From positions 501,639 through 565,638 of the forward strand of contig CP125320.1 in NCBI GenBank assembly GCA_030142985.1: 64,000 nucleotides of DNA, in the 5' to 3' direction. The stretch is from Candidatus Ruthturnera sp. Tsphm01. Lineage in GTDB: Bacteria; Pseudomonadota; Gammaproteobacteria; PS1; Pseudothioglobaceae. Of this stretch, positions 1-8,761 are shown in pieces (positions within the stretch are counted from its first letter, which is position 1; each line of letters starts with the position of its first letter). The position numbers and the translations under genes were made by a program. Below the pieces are notes generated by a model. The model had not been told where the DNA came from. It made no database searches and was given only the letters and a program-made list of their open reading frames with translations.

Positions 1-1855
1 GGTAGCGACGTTCTTTGCCAAAGGCATTTTGGCTAATTTTAGGACCGGGTGCGCTTTGCCTGCGTTTGTATTCGTTGTTAAGCACCATTTGGGTGACGTG
101 TTTAACGGTTTGTTTGTTAAAGCCTTGTTTGATGATGTATTCAGCGGACTGTTTTTGCTCGATAAATAATGCTAGAATTGCATCCAGTTCGTCATAAGGG
201 GGTAGGGAGTCTTGGTCAATTTGGTTGGGGGCAAGTTCGGCAGATGGCGCTCTATCGATAACGCGCCCTGGAATGATGGTTGATAGGGTGTTCCTATATT
301 TAGCCAGTTGGTAAACTAAGGTTTTACTAACATCTTTAAGAGGCGCGAAGCCGCCTGACATATCGCCATATAGAGTGGCGTAGCCTACTGCCATTTCAGA
401 TTTGTTACCTGTGGTGAGTACGATTTTGCCTAGTTTGTTAGAGATTGCCATTAGTAGCGTGCCACGCACACGAGCTTGTAGGTTTTCCTCGGTGGTATCG
501 GTCGCCATGCCGTTAAATAGTGTATTAAGTTGCGTGTTAAAGCTGTCCACCATGGTGTGAATGCTGATTTCATGATAATCAATATTCATTGCTGTGGCTT
601 GCATTTTGGCATCTTCAAGGCTCATATTTGAGGTGTATTTATAAGGCATCATAATGGCTTTAATATTCTCAGTACCAATAGCATCAGCAGCAATGGCAAG
701 AGTAAGTGCAGAATCGATACCGCCAGATAAGCCGATTACTACGCCATTAAAAACGGCGTTTTTCTCAATATAGTCTTTGGTAGCAAGCACTAAGGCATTG
801 TAAATGGTTTTTTCAATCGGGTCAGTGTCAGGTAGTGCAGTAGGGAGGGTAAAACTAACGCTTTGAACTATTTCCTTAAATAAGGGCAATTGCAGAGTGA
901 TATCAGCATTTGAGTTCATGGCAAAAGATGCACCATCAAATACCAACTCATCTTGTGCGCCAACCATATTAACGTAAATAAAATCAGTTTTAATTGCTAA
1001 TACACGTTGTTTGATTTGTTCAATTCGTTGTGAGTGTTTGCCAATTTGGAATGGAGAGGCATTAATACTGATGATAATTTGCGCACCCTGATTGGCCGTA
1101 ATAGAGATAACCTCTGGCGTCCAAGCATCTTCACAGATAACCAAGCCAATTCTTTTGCCTTGGCATTCAAAAATAAAAGTCTCATGACCGGATTTAAAAT
1201 AACGTTTTTCATCAAATACACCATAGTTTGGTAGATTTTGCTTGTGATAAACACGAAGTTGCGAGTTTTGAACAAGGTAAGCACCATTGTATAAAACACC
1301 ATCTTGTTTTGAGGGTGCGCCAAATATAATAGCAATGGCGTCAGGAATAGTTTGATTGATTAGGGTTATTTTATCTTGAACTTGTTGAATAAACCCTTCA
1401 CGTAATAGTAAATCTTCAGGAGGGTAGCCAATGAGTGACAATTCGGGAAAAATTAACAAATCACAACCTCGAATATGCGCTTCTTTAGTCAGTTTAATGA
1501 TTTTTTGAGTATTTCCATCTAAATCGCCAACAATGGGGTTAATTTGCGCAATGTCTATTTTGATGACCTTAGAGTTGTTTGCAAGTTTTTCTAGTTGCTC
1601 TTGCCAAAATATGGCCTTTGATTTACTACCAGTAATTTTTGCATGTTCCAATTTAGTATGGGCAACAACTTCTGCAGGATTGATATCCAAAATATTTGCA
1701 AACAACCAGGCGTGGGTTTCAGAAAGGGCAGCTTTTCCTGATTTATATTTGCTTAAATTGGACTGATTAATTGCATATTTTTGTGATATTTTATAGTCTG
1801 AAAAGCCAGTCTTTTTGCGTACTTTAGCCAGATAATCCTTGGTTTTATTTGCCAT
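1..1855 (-). CDS. nadE: Glutamine-dependent NAD+ synthetase with N-terminal HTH domain (3' end off window)
   Basis: It makes NAD+ from deamido-NAD+, ATP and glutamine in the cytoplasm. The frame is open from the ATG at 1855 to the window edge (618 codons) and still reads the typical C-terminus (KRRQSAPGPK, FGKERRY), so only a short tail is missing. Residues 1 to about 90 are not part of normal NadE: they look like a small phage-type HTH protein (DUF3693-like). From residue 96 (KVIKIDIAQINP) comes the glutaminase (nitrilase-fold) domain with Glu138, Lys205 and Cys241 (LVICEDAW), then a synthetase domain with the PP-loop SGGIDS near residue 375. I translated the junction codon by codon and found no stop or shift. 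There is no good start codon just before residue 96, so the fusion is probably expressed as one protein. Confidence 0.92.
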   Translation of the reverse strand, partial: MANKTKDYLAKVRKKTGFSDYKISQKYAINQSNLSKYKSGKAALSETHAWLFANILDINPAEVVAHTKLEHAKITGSKSKAIFWQEQLEKLANNSKVIKIDIAQINPIVGDLDGNTQKIIKLTKEAHIRGCDLLIFPELSLIGYPPEDLLLREGFIQQVQDKITLINQTIPDAIAIIFGAPSKQDGVLYNGAYLVQNSQLRVYHKQNLPNYGVFDEKRYFKSGHETFIFECQGKRIGLVICEDAWTPEVISITANQGAQIIISINASPFQIGKHSQRIEQIKQRVLAIKTDFIYVNMVGAQDELVFDGASFAMNSNADITLQLPLFKEIVQSVSFTLPTALPDTDPIEKTIYNALVLATKDYIEKNAVFNGVVIGLSGGIDSALTLAIAADAIGTENIKAIMMPYKYTSNMSLEDAKMQATAMNIDYHEISIHTMVDSFNTQLNTLFNGMATDTTEENLQARVRGTLLMAISNKLGKIVLTTGNKSEMAVGYATLYGDMSGGFAPLKDVSKTLVYQLAKYRNTLSTIIPGRVIDRAPSAELAPNQIDQDSLPPYDELDAILALFIEQKQSAEYIIKQGFNKQTVKHVTQMVLNNEYKRRQSAPGPKISQNAFGKERRY

Positions 1856-1876
1856 TATTAATACCTTTAGTTGAAT

Positions 1877-1960
1877 GTAATTTTTACCTATTATAGTTAA
1901 TTTTTACCATCTGTGTTTAGCCATTAAATTAGTTAAAAAATACCAGTCATGGTAAAAACA
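1877..1960. promoter_or_regulatory. nadE promoter with repeated candidate operators
   Basis: On the minus strand a perfect TATAAT (1895-1890) lies about 35 bases before the nadE start. It is bracketed by two identical copies of GGTAAAAATTA (1908-1898 and 1888-1878), 20 bp apart, about two helical turns. A third related copy in the opposite orientation, GGTAAAAACA, is at 1951-1960 and forms part of a TACCA-GTCA-TGGTA inverted repeat (1941-1954). No strong -35 box is visible. Repeats on both sides of a -10 box fit repressor binding; the HTH of the NadE fusion is the obvious candidate, which is inference. Confidence 0.55.
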
Positions 1961-2019
1961 CCATAAATACTACATAAGTTATTGATTTATAATAAAAATA
2001 TTAATAATTAATTTATTGC

Positions 2020-2048
2020 TTTACAAGTGTAAAAATCGATGGTATATT
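2020..2048 (+). promoter_or_regulatory. Sigma70-type promoter of the Sel1-repeat gene
   Basis: TTTACA (2020-2025), a 17-base spacer and TATATT (2043-2048) lie 35 bases before the ATG at 2083. A GAGG ribosome binding site sits before that start. Confidence 0.5.
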
Positions 2049-2082
2049 GCGTCTAACTAAACAATAAATAAGAGGTGAATTA

Positions 2083-2451
2083 ATGAGCCAAATTTACAAA
2101 CACTTATTAGCAGAATCAAGCTTAAACGTTGAGACTGTTGAAATTCAATATCAAGCCTATTTAGGCAATGCTAAAGCGCAGTACCAGTTGGCTGATATTT
2201 TTCAAAAAGGCGAGGGTATTGCTAAAAATTACGCAAACGCTTTTTACTGGTACAGAAGGGCTGCACAGCAAGGCAATTTAGCTGCTCAATTTAACGTTTG
2301 GTATGCTTATTTAAATGGCGAAGGTACGCAAGTAAATGAACAAAAAGCCAACAAGTGGTATGCCAGAGCATCACTAAACAACGCCAGTTCTACGAAATCA
2401 GTCATTACTCAGTTAATAAACAACCATCGTACACTAAATTACGACATTTAA
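2083..2451 (+). CDS. Small Sel1-repeat (TPR-like) protein
   Basis: A 122-residue protein with two Sel1-like repeats, about residues 28-62 (NAKAQYQLADIFQKGEGIAK) and 63-98 (NLAAQFNVWYAYLNGEGTQ). Sel1 repeats form paired helices that mediate protein contacts. No signal peptide or membrane segment is visible, so it is probably cytoplasmic. It stands alone, divergent from nadE and followed by the aap operon after a 117-base gap. The start is supported by a GAGG about 8 bases upstream and a good promoter. The partner and role cannot be told from sequence. Confidence 0.8.
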   Translation: MSQIYKHLLAESSLNVETVEIQYQAYLGNAKAQYQLADIFQKGEGIAKNYANAFYWYRRAAQQGNLAAQFNVWYAYLNGEGTQVNEQKANKWYARASLNNASSTKSVITQLINNHRTLNYDI

Positions 2452-2568
2452 CAAAGGTACAAAACAAACACCTCACACGTAATAACAAATCTCTGTTAAA
2501 ATCTTTCAAACGCAAATTCTATTCGTAAATTTGTATTTTTTTTGATTTTATATAAAGGAGAAAAGTCA

Positions 2569-3576
2569 ATGAATCAATTTTTAAAATTTTCTATGGTGTC
2601 ATTACTGTCCATTAGTGGTCTTAATGTTCAAGCAGACACGCTAACCAATGTACAAGCTAAAGGGCTCTTGAGTTGTGGTGTAACAACTGGATTAGCTGGA
2701 TTTTCAACGGTTAATAAGCATAATAAATGGGTAGGACTAGATGTAGATTTTTGTCGTTCAGTTGCTGCTGCAACTTTAGGCGATAGCGAAAAAGTTAAAT
2801 TCATTCCATTAACTTCAAAAGAGCGTTTTACTGCACTACAAAGTGGTGAAATTGATATCTTATCAAGAGTAACAACTTGGACACTAACACGCGACGCTTC
2901 ACTTGGTTTAAACTTTGCAGGTGTTATGTATTATGATGGTCAAGGCTTTATGGTAAAGAAAAGTCTTGGAGTTAAAGATGCTGATGAACTTGATGGTGCT
3001 ACCTTTTGTGTTAACAAAGGCACAACCACTGAACTTAACTTGGCAGATTACGCCAAAAAACAAGGTTTTAGATATAAAACCGCTTCAGCAGACACCATTG
3101 AACAAACTAAGTCAAACTTTGAAATGAGTCGCTGCGATGCTTTAACTACTGATCAATCGCAACTATATGCCTTAAAAACATCACTTAAAGACCCGTCGTC
3201 CGCCATTGTATTGCCGAATGTTATTTCTAAAGAGCCACTTGGCCCTGTGGTGCGCCAAGGTGATGACAAATGGTTTAATATTGTACGTTGGACGCTTAAT
3301 GCCATGATTACTGCTGAAGAGTTAGGTGTCACCAGTGCTACGGTGGATAATCCAAGCAGAAATGCTGAGGTTAATCGCTTGTTGGGCAACTCTGGTACCA
3401 TGGGAGAATACCTTGGTTTGGATAAGAAATGGGCGTATAACATCATCAAACAAGTCGGTAATTACTCTGAAAGCTTTGAGCGTAATATCGGTGTTGATAC
3501 GCCAATTAATATTACTAGAGGCTTAAATGCTTTATGGAAAGATGGCGGTATTTTATATTCACCGCCATTTAGATAA
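2569..3576 (+). CDS. aapJ: General L-amino acid ABC transporter, periplasmic binding protein
   Basis: The periplasmic binding protein of the Aap uptake system for polar L-amino acids. Residues 1-22 (MNQFLKFSM to NVQA) form a signal peptide. The mature protein has the family hallmarks VGLDVDFCRSVAAA, ERFTALQSGEIDILSR and VNKGTTTELNLADY, and its 335 residues match family length. I chose the ATG at 2569 over an in-frame start at 2542 because AAGGAG (2555-2560) precedes it and the signal peptide begins there. It is the first gene of aapJQMP; a hairpin follows it before aapQ, which would favour excess binding protein over permease. Confidence 0.94.
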   Translation: MNQFLKFSMVSLLSISGLNVQADTLTNVQAKGLLSCGVTTGLAGFSTVNKHNKWVGLDVDFCRSVAAATLGDSEKVKFIPLTSKERFTALQSGEIDILSRVTTWTLTRDASLGLNFAGVMYYDGQGFMVKKSLGVKDADELDGATFCVNKGTTTELNLADYAKKQGFRYKTASADTIEQTKSNFEMSRCDALTTDQSQLYALKTSLKDPSSAIVLPNVISKEPLGPVVRQGDDKWFNIVRWTLNAMITAEELGVTSATVDNPSRNAEVNRLLGNSGTMGEYLGLDKKWAYNIIKQVGNYSESFERNIGVDTPINITRGLNALWKDGGILYSPPFR

Positions 3577-3582
3577 ACCCTT

Positions 3583-3614
3583 AAAAACCAGTTTAATTAA
3601 ACTGGTTTTTTTTT
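3583..3614 (+). terminator. Intercistronic hairpin with T-run after aapJ
   Basis: AAAACCAGTTTA is followed directly by its inverse TAAACTGGTTTT and a run of T. It has the form of an intrinsic terminator but sits inside the aap operon, 7 bases after the aapJ stop and 26 before aapQ. It probably acts as a partial terminator or as an mRNA 3' end stabiliser. Confidence 0.75.
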
Positions 3615-3639
3615 AAACCCCAACTTTACTCATTTAAAA

Positions 3640-4806
3640 ATGAATATACTTAGTTTTTTAAACAACAGCAAAACTAGATTTTTTCTATTTCAAATTATTG
3701 CAGTATCGATTGTTGCCTTTATTGCTTATCATGCTGTTAGTAATTTAAATTACAACATTGATCGTTTGGGTATTCATAGTGGTTTGGGTTTTTTAGACCT
3801 TAGGGCGGGTTTTGATATTGCTGAACATTTTATCGCGTATACACCTGATTCTAGTAATCTTGACGCATTTTATGTGGGCTTAATCAATACCATTGTAGTT
3901 TCAATTATTAGTATTATTTTTGCAAGTGTGTTAGGGGTAATCATTGGCATTGCTAGATTGTCTAATAATTATTTAATTTCTAAATTGGCTGAGATTTATG
4001 TAGAAATTTTTAGAAATATCCCCATCCTTCTACAAATTTTATTTTGGTACAATTTAATGTTAATCAGTTTGCCATCACCTCGCGATAGTTTTGAATTTTT
4101 TAACATTGCTTTTTTAAATCTTAGAGGGATTTTTCTACCTAAACCTATTTTTGAGTCTGGATTTATTTGGGTGATGTTGGCTTTTTTTATGGGTGTTTTC
4201 ATCTCTTTTTTTATTAAATGGTTTTTTAATAAAAAACACGATTTAACAGGCGTCAAACAACGAACATGGGGCTATCATTTATTAAGTTTATTAGGGCTTC
4301 CATTAGGGGTTTATTTAATGTTAGGTTCGCCTGTATATTTTGACTATCCCGGACTTCAAGGGTTTAATTTTAGAGGTGGATTCACCTTTTCGCCTGAATT
4401 TTTAGCACTTGCGTTTGCACTGAGCATCTACACAGCCACTTATATTAGTGAGGCGATTCGCGCAGGCATAGAGTCCGTTGATAAGGGGCAAAAAGAGGCA
4501 GCCCTTGCAATAGGCTTAACACAAACACAAGCGCTTAAATTTGTACTATTGCCACAAGCTTTTAGAGTTGCTATACCGCCTATTATTAATCAATATCTTG
4601 GTCTCACTAAAAATTCCTCCTTAGCTGCGGCTATTGGCTATGCTGATTTTGTGGATGTTTTTTCAGGTACAGTGCTTAACCAAGTAGGTCAGGCAGTTGA
4701 GATTATCTTAATAACCATGGCGGTTTATTTAACTTTGTCACTGATTATTTCGTTAGGGCTTAATCTTGTTAATCACAAAATGCGCATTAATGGCTTGAAC
4801 GAATGA
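3640..4806 (+). CDS. aapQ: Amino acid ABC transporter permease AapQ
   Basis: One of two inner-membrane permease subunits of the Aap importer. At 388 residues it is long for an amino-acid permease, as AapQ is. The N-terminal part carries membrane segments (ISIIFASVLGVIIGIAR), and the EAA-type loop that contacts the ATPase lies near the end (SEAIRAGIESVDKGQKEAALAIGLTQTQAL). It overlaps aapM by four bases (ATGA), so the two are translationally coupled. Confidence 0.93.
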   Translation: MNILSFLNNSKTRFFLFQIIAVSIVAFIAYHAVSNLNYNIDRLGIHSGLGFLDLRAGFDIAEHFIAYTPDSSNLDAFYVGLINTIVVSIISIIFASVLGVIIGIARLSNNYLISKLAEIYVEIFRNIPILLQILFWYNLMLISLPSPRDSFEFFNIAFLNLRGIFLPKPIFESGFIWVMLAFFMGVFISFFIKWFFNKKHDLTGVKQRTWGYHLLSLLGLPLGVYLMLGSPVYFDYPGLQGFNFRGGFTFSPEFLALAFALSIYTATYISEAIRAGIESVDKGQKEAALAIGLTQTQALKFVLLPQAFRVAIPPIINQYLGLTKNSSLAAAIGYADFVDVFSGTVLNQVGQAVEIILITMAVYLTLSLIISLGLNLVNHKMRINGLNE

Positions 4807-5900
4807 GTATTTTTACCCCCAAACAGTCTAGACCGTCGCCTAAGACACAAGTAGGCATTTTAAGCTGGACAACAAAATATTTATTTTCTTCCAAAATTGA
4901 CATAGCACTTAGTTTATTTGCCTTTTATTTACTTTATCTTATTCTACCGCCTTTGTTAGATTGGATGATTTTTAGCGCTGATTTTTCTGCAAAAACCAAT
5001 GCTGAATGCACCAGAGAGGCGGCTTGCTGGTTCTATATTGGCGAAAAAATGAACCTATTTATGTATGGCATGTATCCGTTAGAAGAATATTGGCGACCTA
5101 ATTTATTGCTTGCTATTACGCTATCCTTTGCTTTTATAGTACGCCTTTTAAGGTTCCAACCTTATAAAAATAAAGCAGCACTAGCACTCTTTATTATTTA
5201 TCCAGTGGTTGCTTTTTTCTTGCTTTATGGTAATGATTTTTTAGGCATAAAAATTGTTGAAACCGATCAATGGGGTGGCTTAATGCTGACTATTGTGGTG
5301 GCATTAGTGGGTATTGTCGCCTCATTTCCTATTGGTATTTTTTTGGCGCTAGGTAGGCAATCTAGGATGGAAATCATCCGATTTCTAAGCATTGCTTATA
5401 TTGAAATTATTCGTGGTATTCCTTTGATTACTATTTTATTTATGGCATCGGTTATGCTGCCACTTTTTTTTACTGAAGGGATTAATTTTGACAAACTACT
5501 TAGAGCTCTTATTGGCATTACTTTATTCCAAAGCGCCTATATTGCTGAGGTTATTCGAGGTGGGCTACAAGCCGTACCTAAAGGGCAGTACGAAGCCGCA
5601 GATGTGGCTGGGCTTAGTTTTATTCAAAAAACTGTGTTTATCATATTACCTCAAGCACTCAAAATATCCATTCCTAATATTGTTGGCTCGTTTATTGCGT
5701 TGTTCAAAGACACTACCTTAGTGCTTATCATCGGTATTTTTGATATGCTTGCTATTGCTGAGCTGGCAACCAGTGACATAAATTGGATGGGTAGAAAAAC
5801 CGAGGGTATTGTTTTTGTTGCTATTGTGCTTTGGAGTTTGTTATATCTAATGTCACGCTACTCAAAAGCTTTAGAGGGACGTTTTAATACACAATATTAA
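4803..5900 (+). CDS. aapM: Amino acid ABC transporter permease AapM
   Basis: Second permease subunit of the Aap importer, 365 residues, several membrane segments. The C-terminal half has the family fold with the ATPase-contacting loop AEVIRGGLQAVPKGQYEAAD followed by LSFIQKTVFIILPQAL. It overlaps aapQ by four bases and is followed 12 bases later by aapP with an AGAG binding site. The aapQ-aapM-aapP order is the standard one. Confidence 0.93.
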   Translation: MSIFTPKQSRPSPKTQVGILSWTTKYLFSSKIDIALSLFAFYLLYLILPPLLDWMIFSADFSAKTNAECTREAACWFYIGEKMNLFMYGMYPLEEYWRPNLLLAITLSFAFIVRLLRFQPYKNKAALALFIIYPVVAFFLLYGNDFLGIKIVETDQWGGLMLTIVVALVGIVASFPIGIFLALGRQSRMEIIRFLSIAYIEIIRGIPLITILFMASVMLPLFFTEGINFDKLLRALIGITLFQSAYIAEVIRGGLQAVPKGQYEAADVAGLSFIQKTVFIILPQALKISIPNIVGSFIALFKDTTLVLIIGIFDMLAIAELATSDINWMGRKTEGIVFVAIVLWSLLYLMSRYSKALEGRFNTQY

Positions 5901-5912
5901 AAGAGAGTTAAT

Positions 5913-6656
5913 ATGAAAACAAACGACATTATTACAATTAAAGGGGTTAACAAGTGGTATGGTGATTTTCATGCACTTAATGACATTAATTTAACCGTTA
6001 AAGAAGGGGAGATTATTGTCATCTGCGGACCTTCTGGCAGTGGCAAGTCAACACTGATACGCTGTGTTAACTTTTTAGAAAAGTTTCAAGAAGGTAGTAT
6101 TGTTGTGGATGGTATCAAACTAACTGATAATGTTAAAAAAATCAGGCAAATTAGATCCGAAGTATCTATGGTTTTCCAGTGTTTTAATCTCTTTCCGCAT
6201 CTTAGTGTTATTAATAATTTAACTCTTGCACCAATTTGGGTGCACAATACAACCAAGCAAGAGGCAAATAAAAAAGCATTATCCTTGTTGGATAGAGTGG
6301 GCATTAAGGACCAAGCTTATAAATACCCAAACCAACTAAGTGGCGGGCAGCAACAACGTGTTGCAATCGCAAGAGCATTATGCACATCGCCTAAAATTAT
6401 GCTATTTGATGAACCGACCTCAGCACTTGATCCAGAGATGATTTCTGAGGTGTTAGATGTTATGGTAGATCTTTCTAAAGAGGGGATTACTATGCTTTGT
6501 GTTACTCATGAGATGGGATTTGCTAAAAAAGTAGCAGACCGTATTATTTTTATGGATGAAGGGCAAATTATTGAACAGAATGAGCCAAATACTTTCTTTA
6601 ATAATCCAGAATCAGACAGATTGCGCTTGTTTTTAGATCAAATATTAACCCAATAA
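5913..6656 (+). CDS. aapP: Amino acid ABC transporter ATP-binding protein AapP
   Basis: Cytoplasmic ATPase that powers the Aap importer. In its 247 residues are Walker A GPSGSGKST (39-47), the ABC signature LSGGQQQR, Walker B IMLFDEPTSALDP and the switch histidine in VTHEMGF. Last gene of the aap operon. The complete transporter suggests this organism can take up external amino acids, useful for mixotrophy or for life in a host. Confidence 0.95.
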   Translation: MKTNDIITIKGVNKWYGDFHALNDINLTVKEGEIIVICGPSGSGKSTLIRCVNFLEKFQEGSIVVDGIKLTDNVKKIRQIRSEVSMVFQCFNLFPHLSVINNLTLAPIWVHNTTKQEANKKALSLLDRVGIKDQAYKYPNQLSGGQQQRVAIARALCTSPKIMLFDEPTSALDPEMISEVLDVMVDLSKEGITMLCVTHEMGFAKKVADRIIFMDEGQIIEQNEPNTFFNNPESDRLRLFLDQILTQ

Positions 6657-6672
6657 CACCCTATTTGAAATA

Positions 6673-6700
6673 TTTACCCAGACTTTAGTTTTTGGGTAAA
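6673..6700 (+). terminator. Possible weak terminator after aapP
   Basis: TTTACCCA and TGGGTAAA form an 8-bp stem with a 12-base loop, 16 bases after the aapP stop. There is no clear T-run behind it, so termination is doubtful. Confidence 0.35.
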
Positions 6701-6735
6701 CTGTTCTTATTATCTTTAAATAAATTTATTTAGCG

Positions 6736-7158
6736 ATGGGCTTATTCAGTAAACATAAAAAAAATACACAAAAGTTTGATAAAAATCAAGACTGGAATAA
6801 AGATTTAAAACGCAATAATTTCTTAAAAAATATTGCAGAACAACAAGCATTTGATTTTAAAAAAAACATTGGCACAACTAGTGATTTAGATGAACATTGT
6901 ACTAAGAAAGGACTAAGTTTTAATTATGCAGAAATAAGTTCGGACCAAGTCAAAATTTTAAAACAATGTAGGGCTGAAAGCAGCGCTGATGAATTAATGA
7001 AAATTCTAAAAAGAACACATAAGACAAGATTCAAAAATGATATTTTAAATCAACTACTTGAGTATGACTTTTTTGAACGAACCATTCCAGAAAAACCCAA
7101 AAGCCCGAAGCAAAAATACAGACTCACCAAGCAGTTTGTTAATGTAAATAAAATATAA
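6736..7158 (+). CDS. Small protein with winged-helix-like C-terminus, function unknown
   Basis: A 140-residue protein starting MGLFSKHKKN. The first 80 residues are charged and match nothing I know. The C-terminal part (VKILKQCRAE to QKYRLTKQF, about 77-133) resembles the winged-helix domain found at the end of AlbA_2-type regulators and some Fic proteins, notably the phrase RTIPEKPKSPKQKYRLT. It could be a small DNA-binding protein or a remnant of a larger one. It lies alone between the aap operon and the thioredoxin-like gene; the start has no strong ribosome binding site. Confidence 0.6.
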   Translation: MGLFSKHKKNTQKFDKNQDWNKDLKRNNFLKNIAEQQAFDFKKNIGTTSDLDEHCTKKGLSFNYAEISSDQVKILKQCRAESSADELMKILKRTHKTRFKNDILNQLLEYDFFERTIPEKPKSPKQKYRLTKQFVNVNKI

Positions 7159-7338
7159 GTGTAAATTTTAGTTGAAACCTTAGTTTTTTTGGCTTTTAGC
7201 TCTAAATTCTTTGTTTTTACAAGCCTTTATGAAAAAGTAATGATACACCCTTAAACTTATATAAAAATCGTTTAAGAAATAAATTTTCTTGAGTTTTTCT
7301 ATAAGTTATTGATTTTAAATAAAATTTAAATTGACAAT

Positions 7339-7686
7339 ATGTCCTCCTGCACTGACGTTTCAATTGACACTTTTCAAAATTTAGTACTTGATGAATCTCA
7401 CAAGTGTTTGATGGTATTAGATATTTCAGCACAGTGGTGCGAGCCTTGTAAGGCTTTAGAACCCGCAATTAAATCAGTTGCTAATGAGTATAATGAGCGT
7501 GATTTTTTATTAACAAAGCTAGAAGCTGAAGATGAAAATATGAAAATTGCTGGTCGTTATCATGTTCGTGGGTTTCCAACTGTTATTGCTTCTATTAAGG
7601 GTGAAGAGGTTAATCGTTTCCACTCGGTACAATCACATGATTTTATTCGTTGTTTTATTGACAAAAATTTGGCTAAATTTAAATGA
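7339..7686 (+). CDS. Thioredoxin-like protein (CEPC active site)
   Basis: A 115-residue thioredoxin-fold protein. The redox site is WCEPC at about residues 33-37, where classical thioredoxin has WCGPC, and the cis-proline loop is RGFPTV. There is no signal peptide, so it acts in the cytoplasm as a disulfide reductase or a partner of one. Its stop overlaps the hemH start (ATGA), so the two are co-translated. The Glu in the active site argues against the main housekeeping thioredoxin; the substrate is unknown. Confidence 0.85.
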   Translation: MSSCTDVSIDTFQNLVLDESHKCLMVLDISAQWCEPCKALEPAIKSVANEYNERDFLLTKLEAEDENMKIAGRYHVRGFPTVIASIKGEEVNRFHSVQSHDFIRCFIDKNLAKFK

Positions 7687-8657
7687 AGATAGGTATTTTA
7701 CTAACTAATCTTGGCACGCCAGATGCACCTACAAAGACTGCTTTAAGGCGATACTTGTCTGAATTCTTATCAGACCCTAGAGTGGTTGACCCGCCCAATA
7801 AATTAATATGGTGGCTGGCGCTAAATGTCGTTATTCTTAACATTAGACCTAAAAAATCAGCCAAAAATTACGCCAAGATTTGGAATAAAATCGGCACTGG
7901 TTCTCCATTATTAAGTATCACCAAGTTGCAATTACAAGGCGTTAAAAGAACATTGCTTGAACAGCATGAAAACTTAGTGTTTGAGATGGGTATGCGTTAT
8001 GGAAATCCTTCTATTTCATCAGTTTTAGATAAGTTACACGCCCAAGGTTGTGAAAAAATCATTGCCTTGCCACTTTATCCTCAATATTCGAACACAACGA
8101 CACTTTCAACATTAGATGCTATTAATCAAACATTGGACTCTTGGGCACAAAAACCAGAAATAGTCTTCATTGAGCATTATTATGACAATAATGACTATAT
8201 TCAATCCCTTGCTAATTCGGTGTTAGAGCACCAAACCAAGCATGGAAAAGCAGACAAGTTAATAATTTCATTTCATGGCATTCCCCAACGATATGTTGAC
8301 AATGGCGATGTATATTATGATCATTGCGTTAACACGGCTAAGTTACTCGCCAAAAAGCTAGATTTGAATGAAAGCAACTATTTGTTCAGCTTTCAATCTA
8401 TTTTTGGACGAGAGCCGTGGACTAAGCCGCAAACCAAAGAAAGATTAGAAATATTGGCTGGTAATGGTGTTGCGCATATTCAAGTTATTTGCCCAGGGTT
8501 TTCGTCTGATTGTTTGGAAACCTTGGAAGAGATTGAATGCGAAAATCGTGATTATTTTACCCATGCTGGTGGTCGTCAGTTTAGCTACATTCCTGCACTA
8601 AACGATAGAGATGACCATATAAAGATGCTTTCTGATTTGATTTCCAAACATTTATAA
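7683..8657 (+). CDS. hemH: Ferrochelatase
   Basis: It inserts Fe2+ into protoporphyrin IX, the last step of heme synthesis. The 324 residues match the usual bacterial length. Visible hallmarks are GILLTNLGTPDAP at the start, LPLYPQYS, the metal-site histidine in SFHGIPQRY and the catalytic glutamate region SFQSIFGREPWTKP. It overlaps the upstream thioredoxin-like gene by four bases. Heme supply fits the cytochrome maturation genes at 28-31 kb. Confidence 0.96.
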   Translation: MKIGILLTNLGTPDAPTKTALRRYLSEFLSDPRVVDPPNKLIWWLALNVVILNIRPKKSAKNYAKIWNKIGTGSPLLSITKLQLQGVKRTLLEQHENLVFEMGMRYGNPSISSVLDKLHAQGCEKIIALPLYPQYSNTTTLSTLDAINQTLDSWAQKPEIVFIEHYYDNNDYIQSLANSVLEHQTKHGKADKLIISFHGIPQRYVDNGDVYYDHCVNTAKLLAKKLDLNESNYLFSFQSIFGREPWTKPQTKERLEILAGNGVAHIQVICPGFSSDCLETLEEIECENRDYFTHAGGRQFSYIPALNDRDDHIKMLSDLISKHL

Positions 8658-8761
8658 TTACTTCGCATAATTTATATTATGTTAAATAATAGTTTTTTAA
8701 ATCATACCCTACAAGGTTTTGACAACACTCTAAGACAATCCCCTTGCTACAGTTTATAAAA

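Noticed and set aside
997-1335. 112-codon minus-strand frame inside nadE
   Set aside because: It is out of frame with the nadE frame, which carries the catalytic Glu, Lys and Cys over the same bases.
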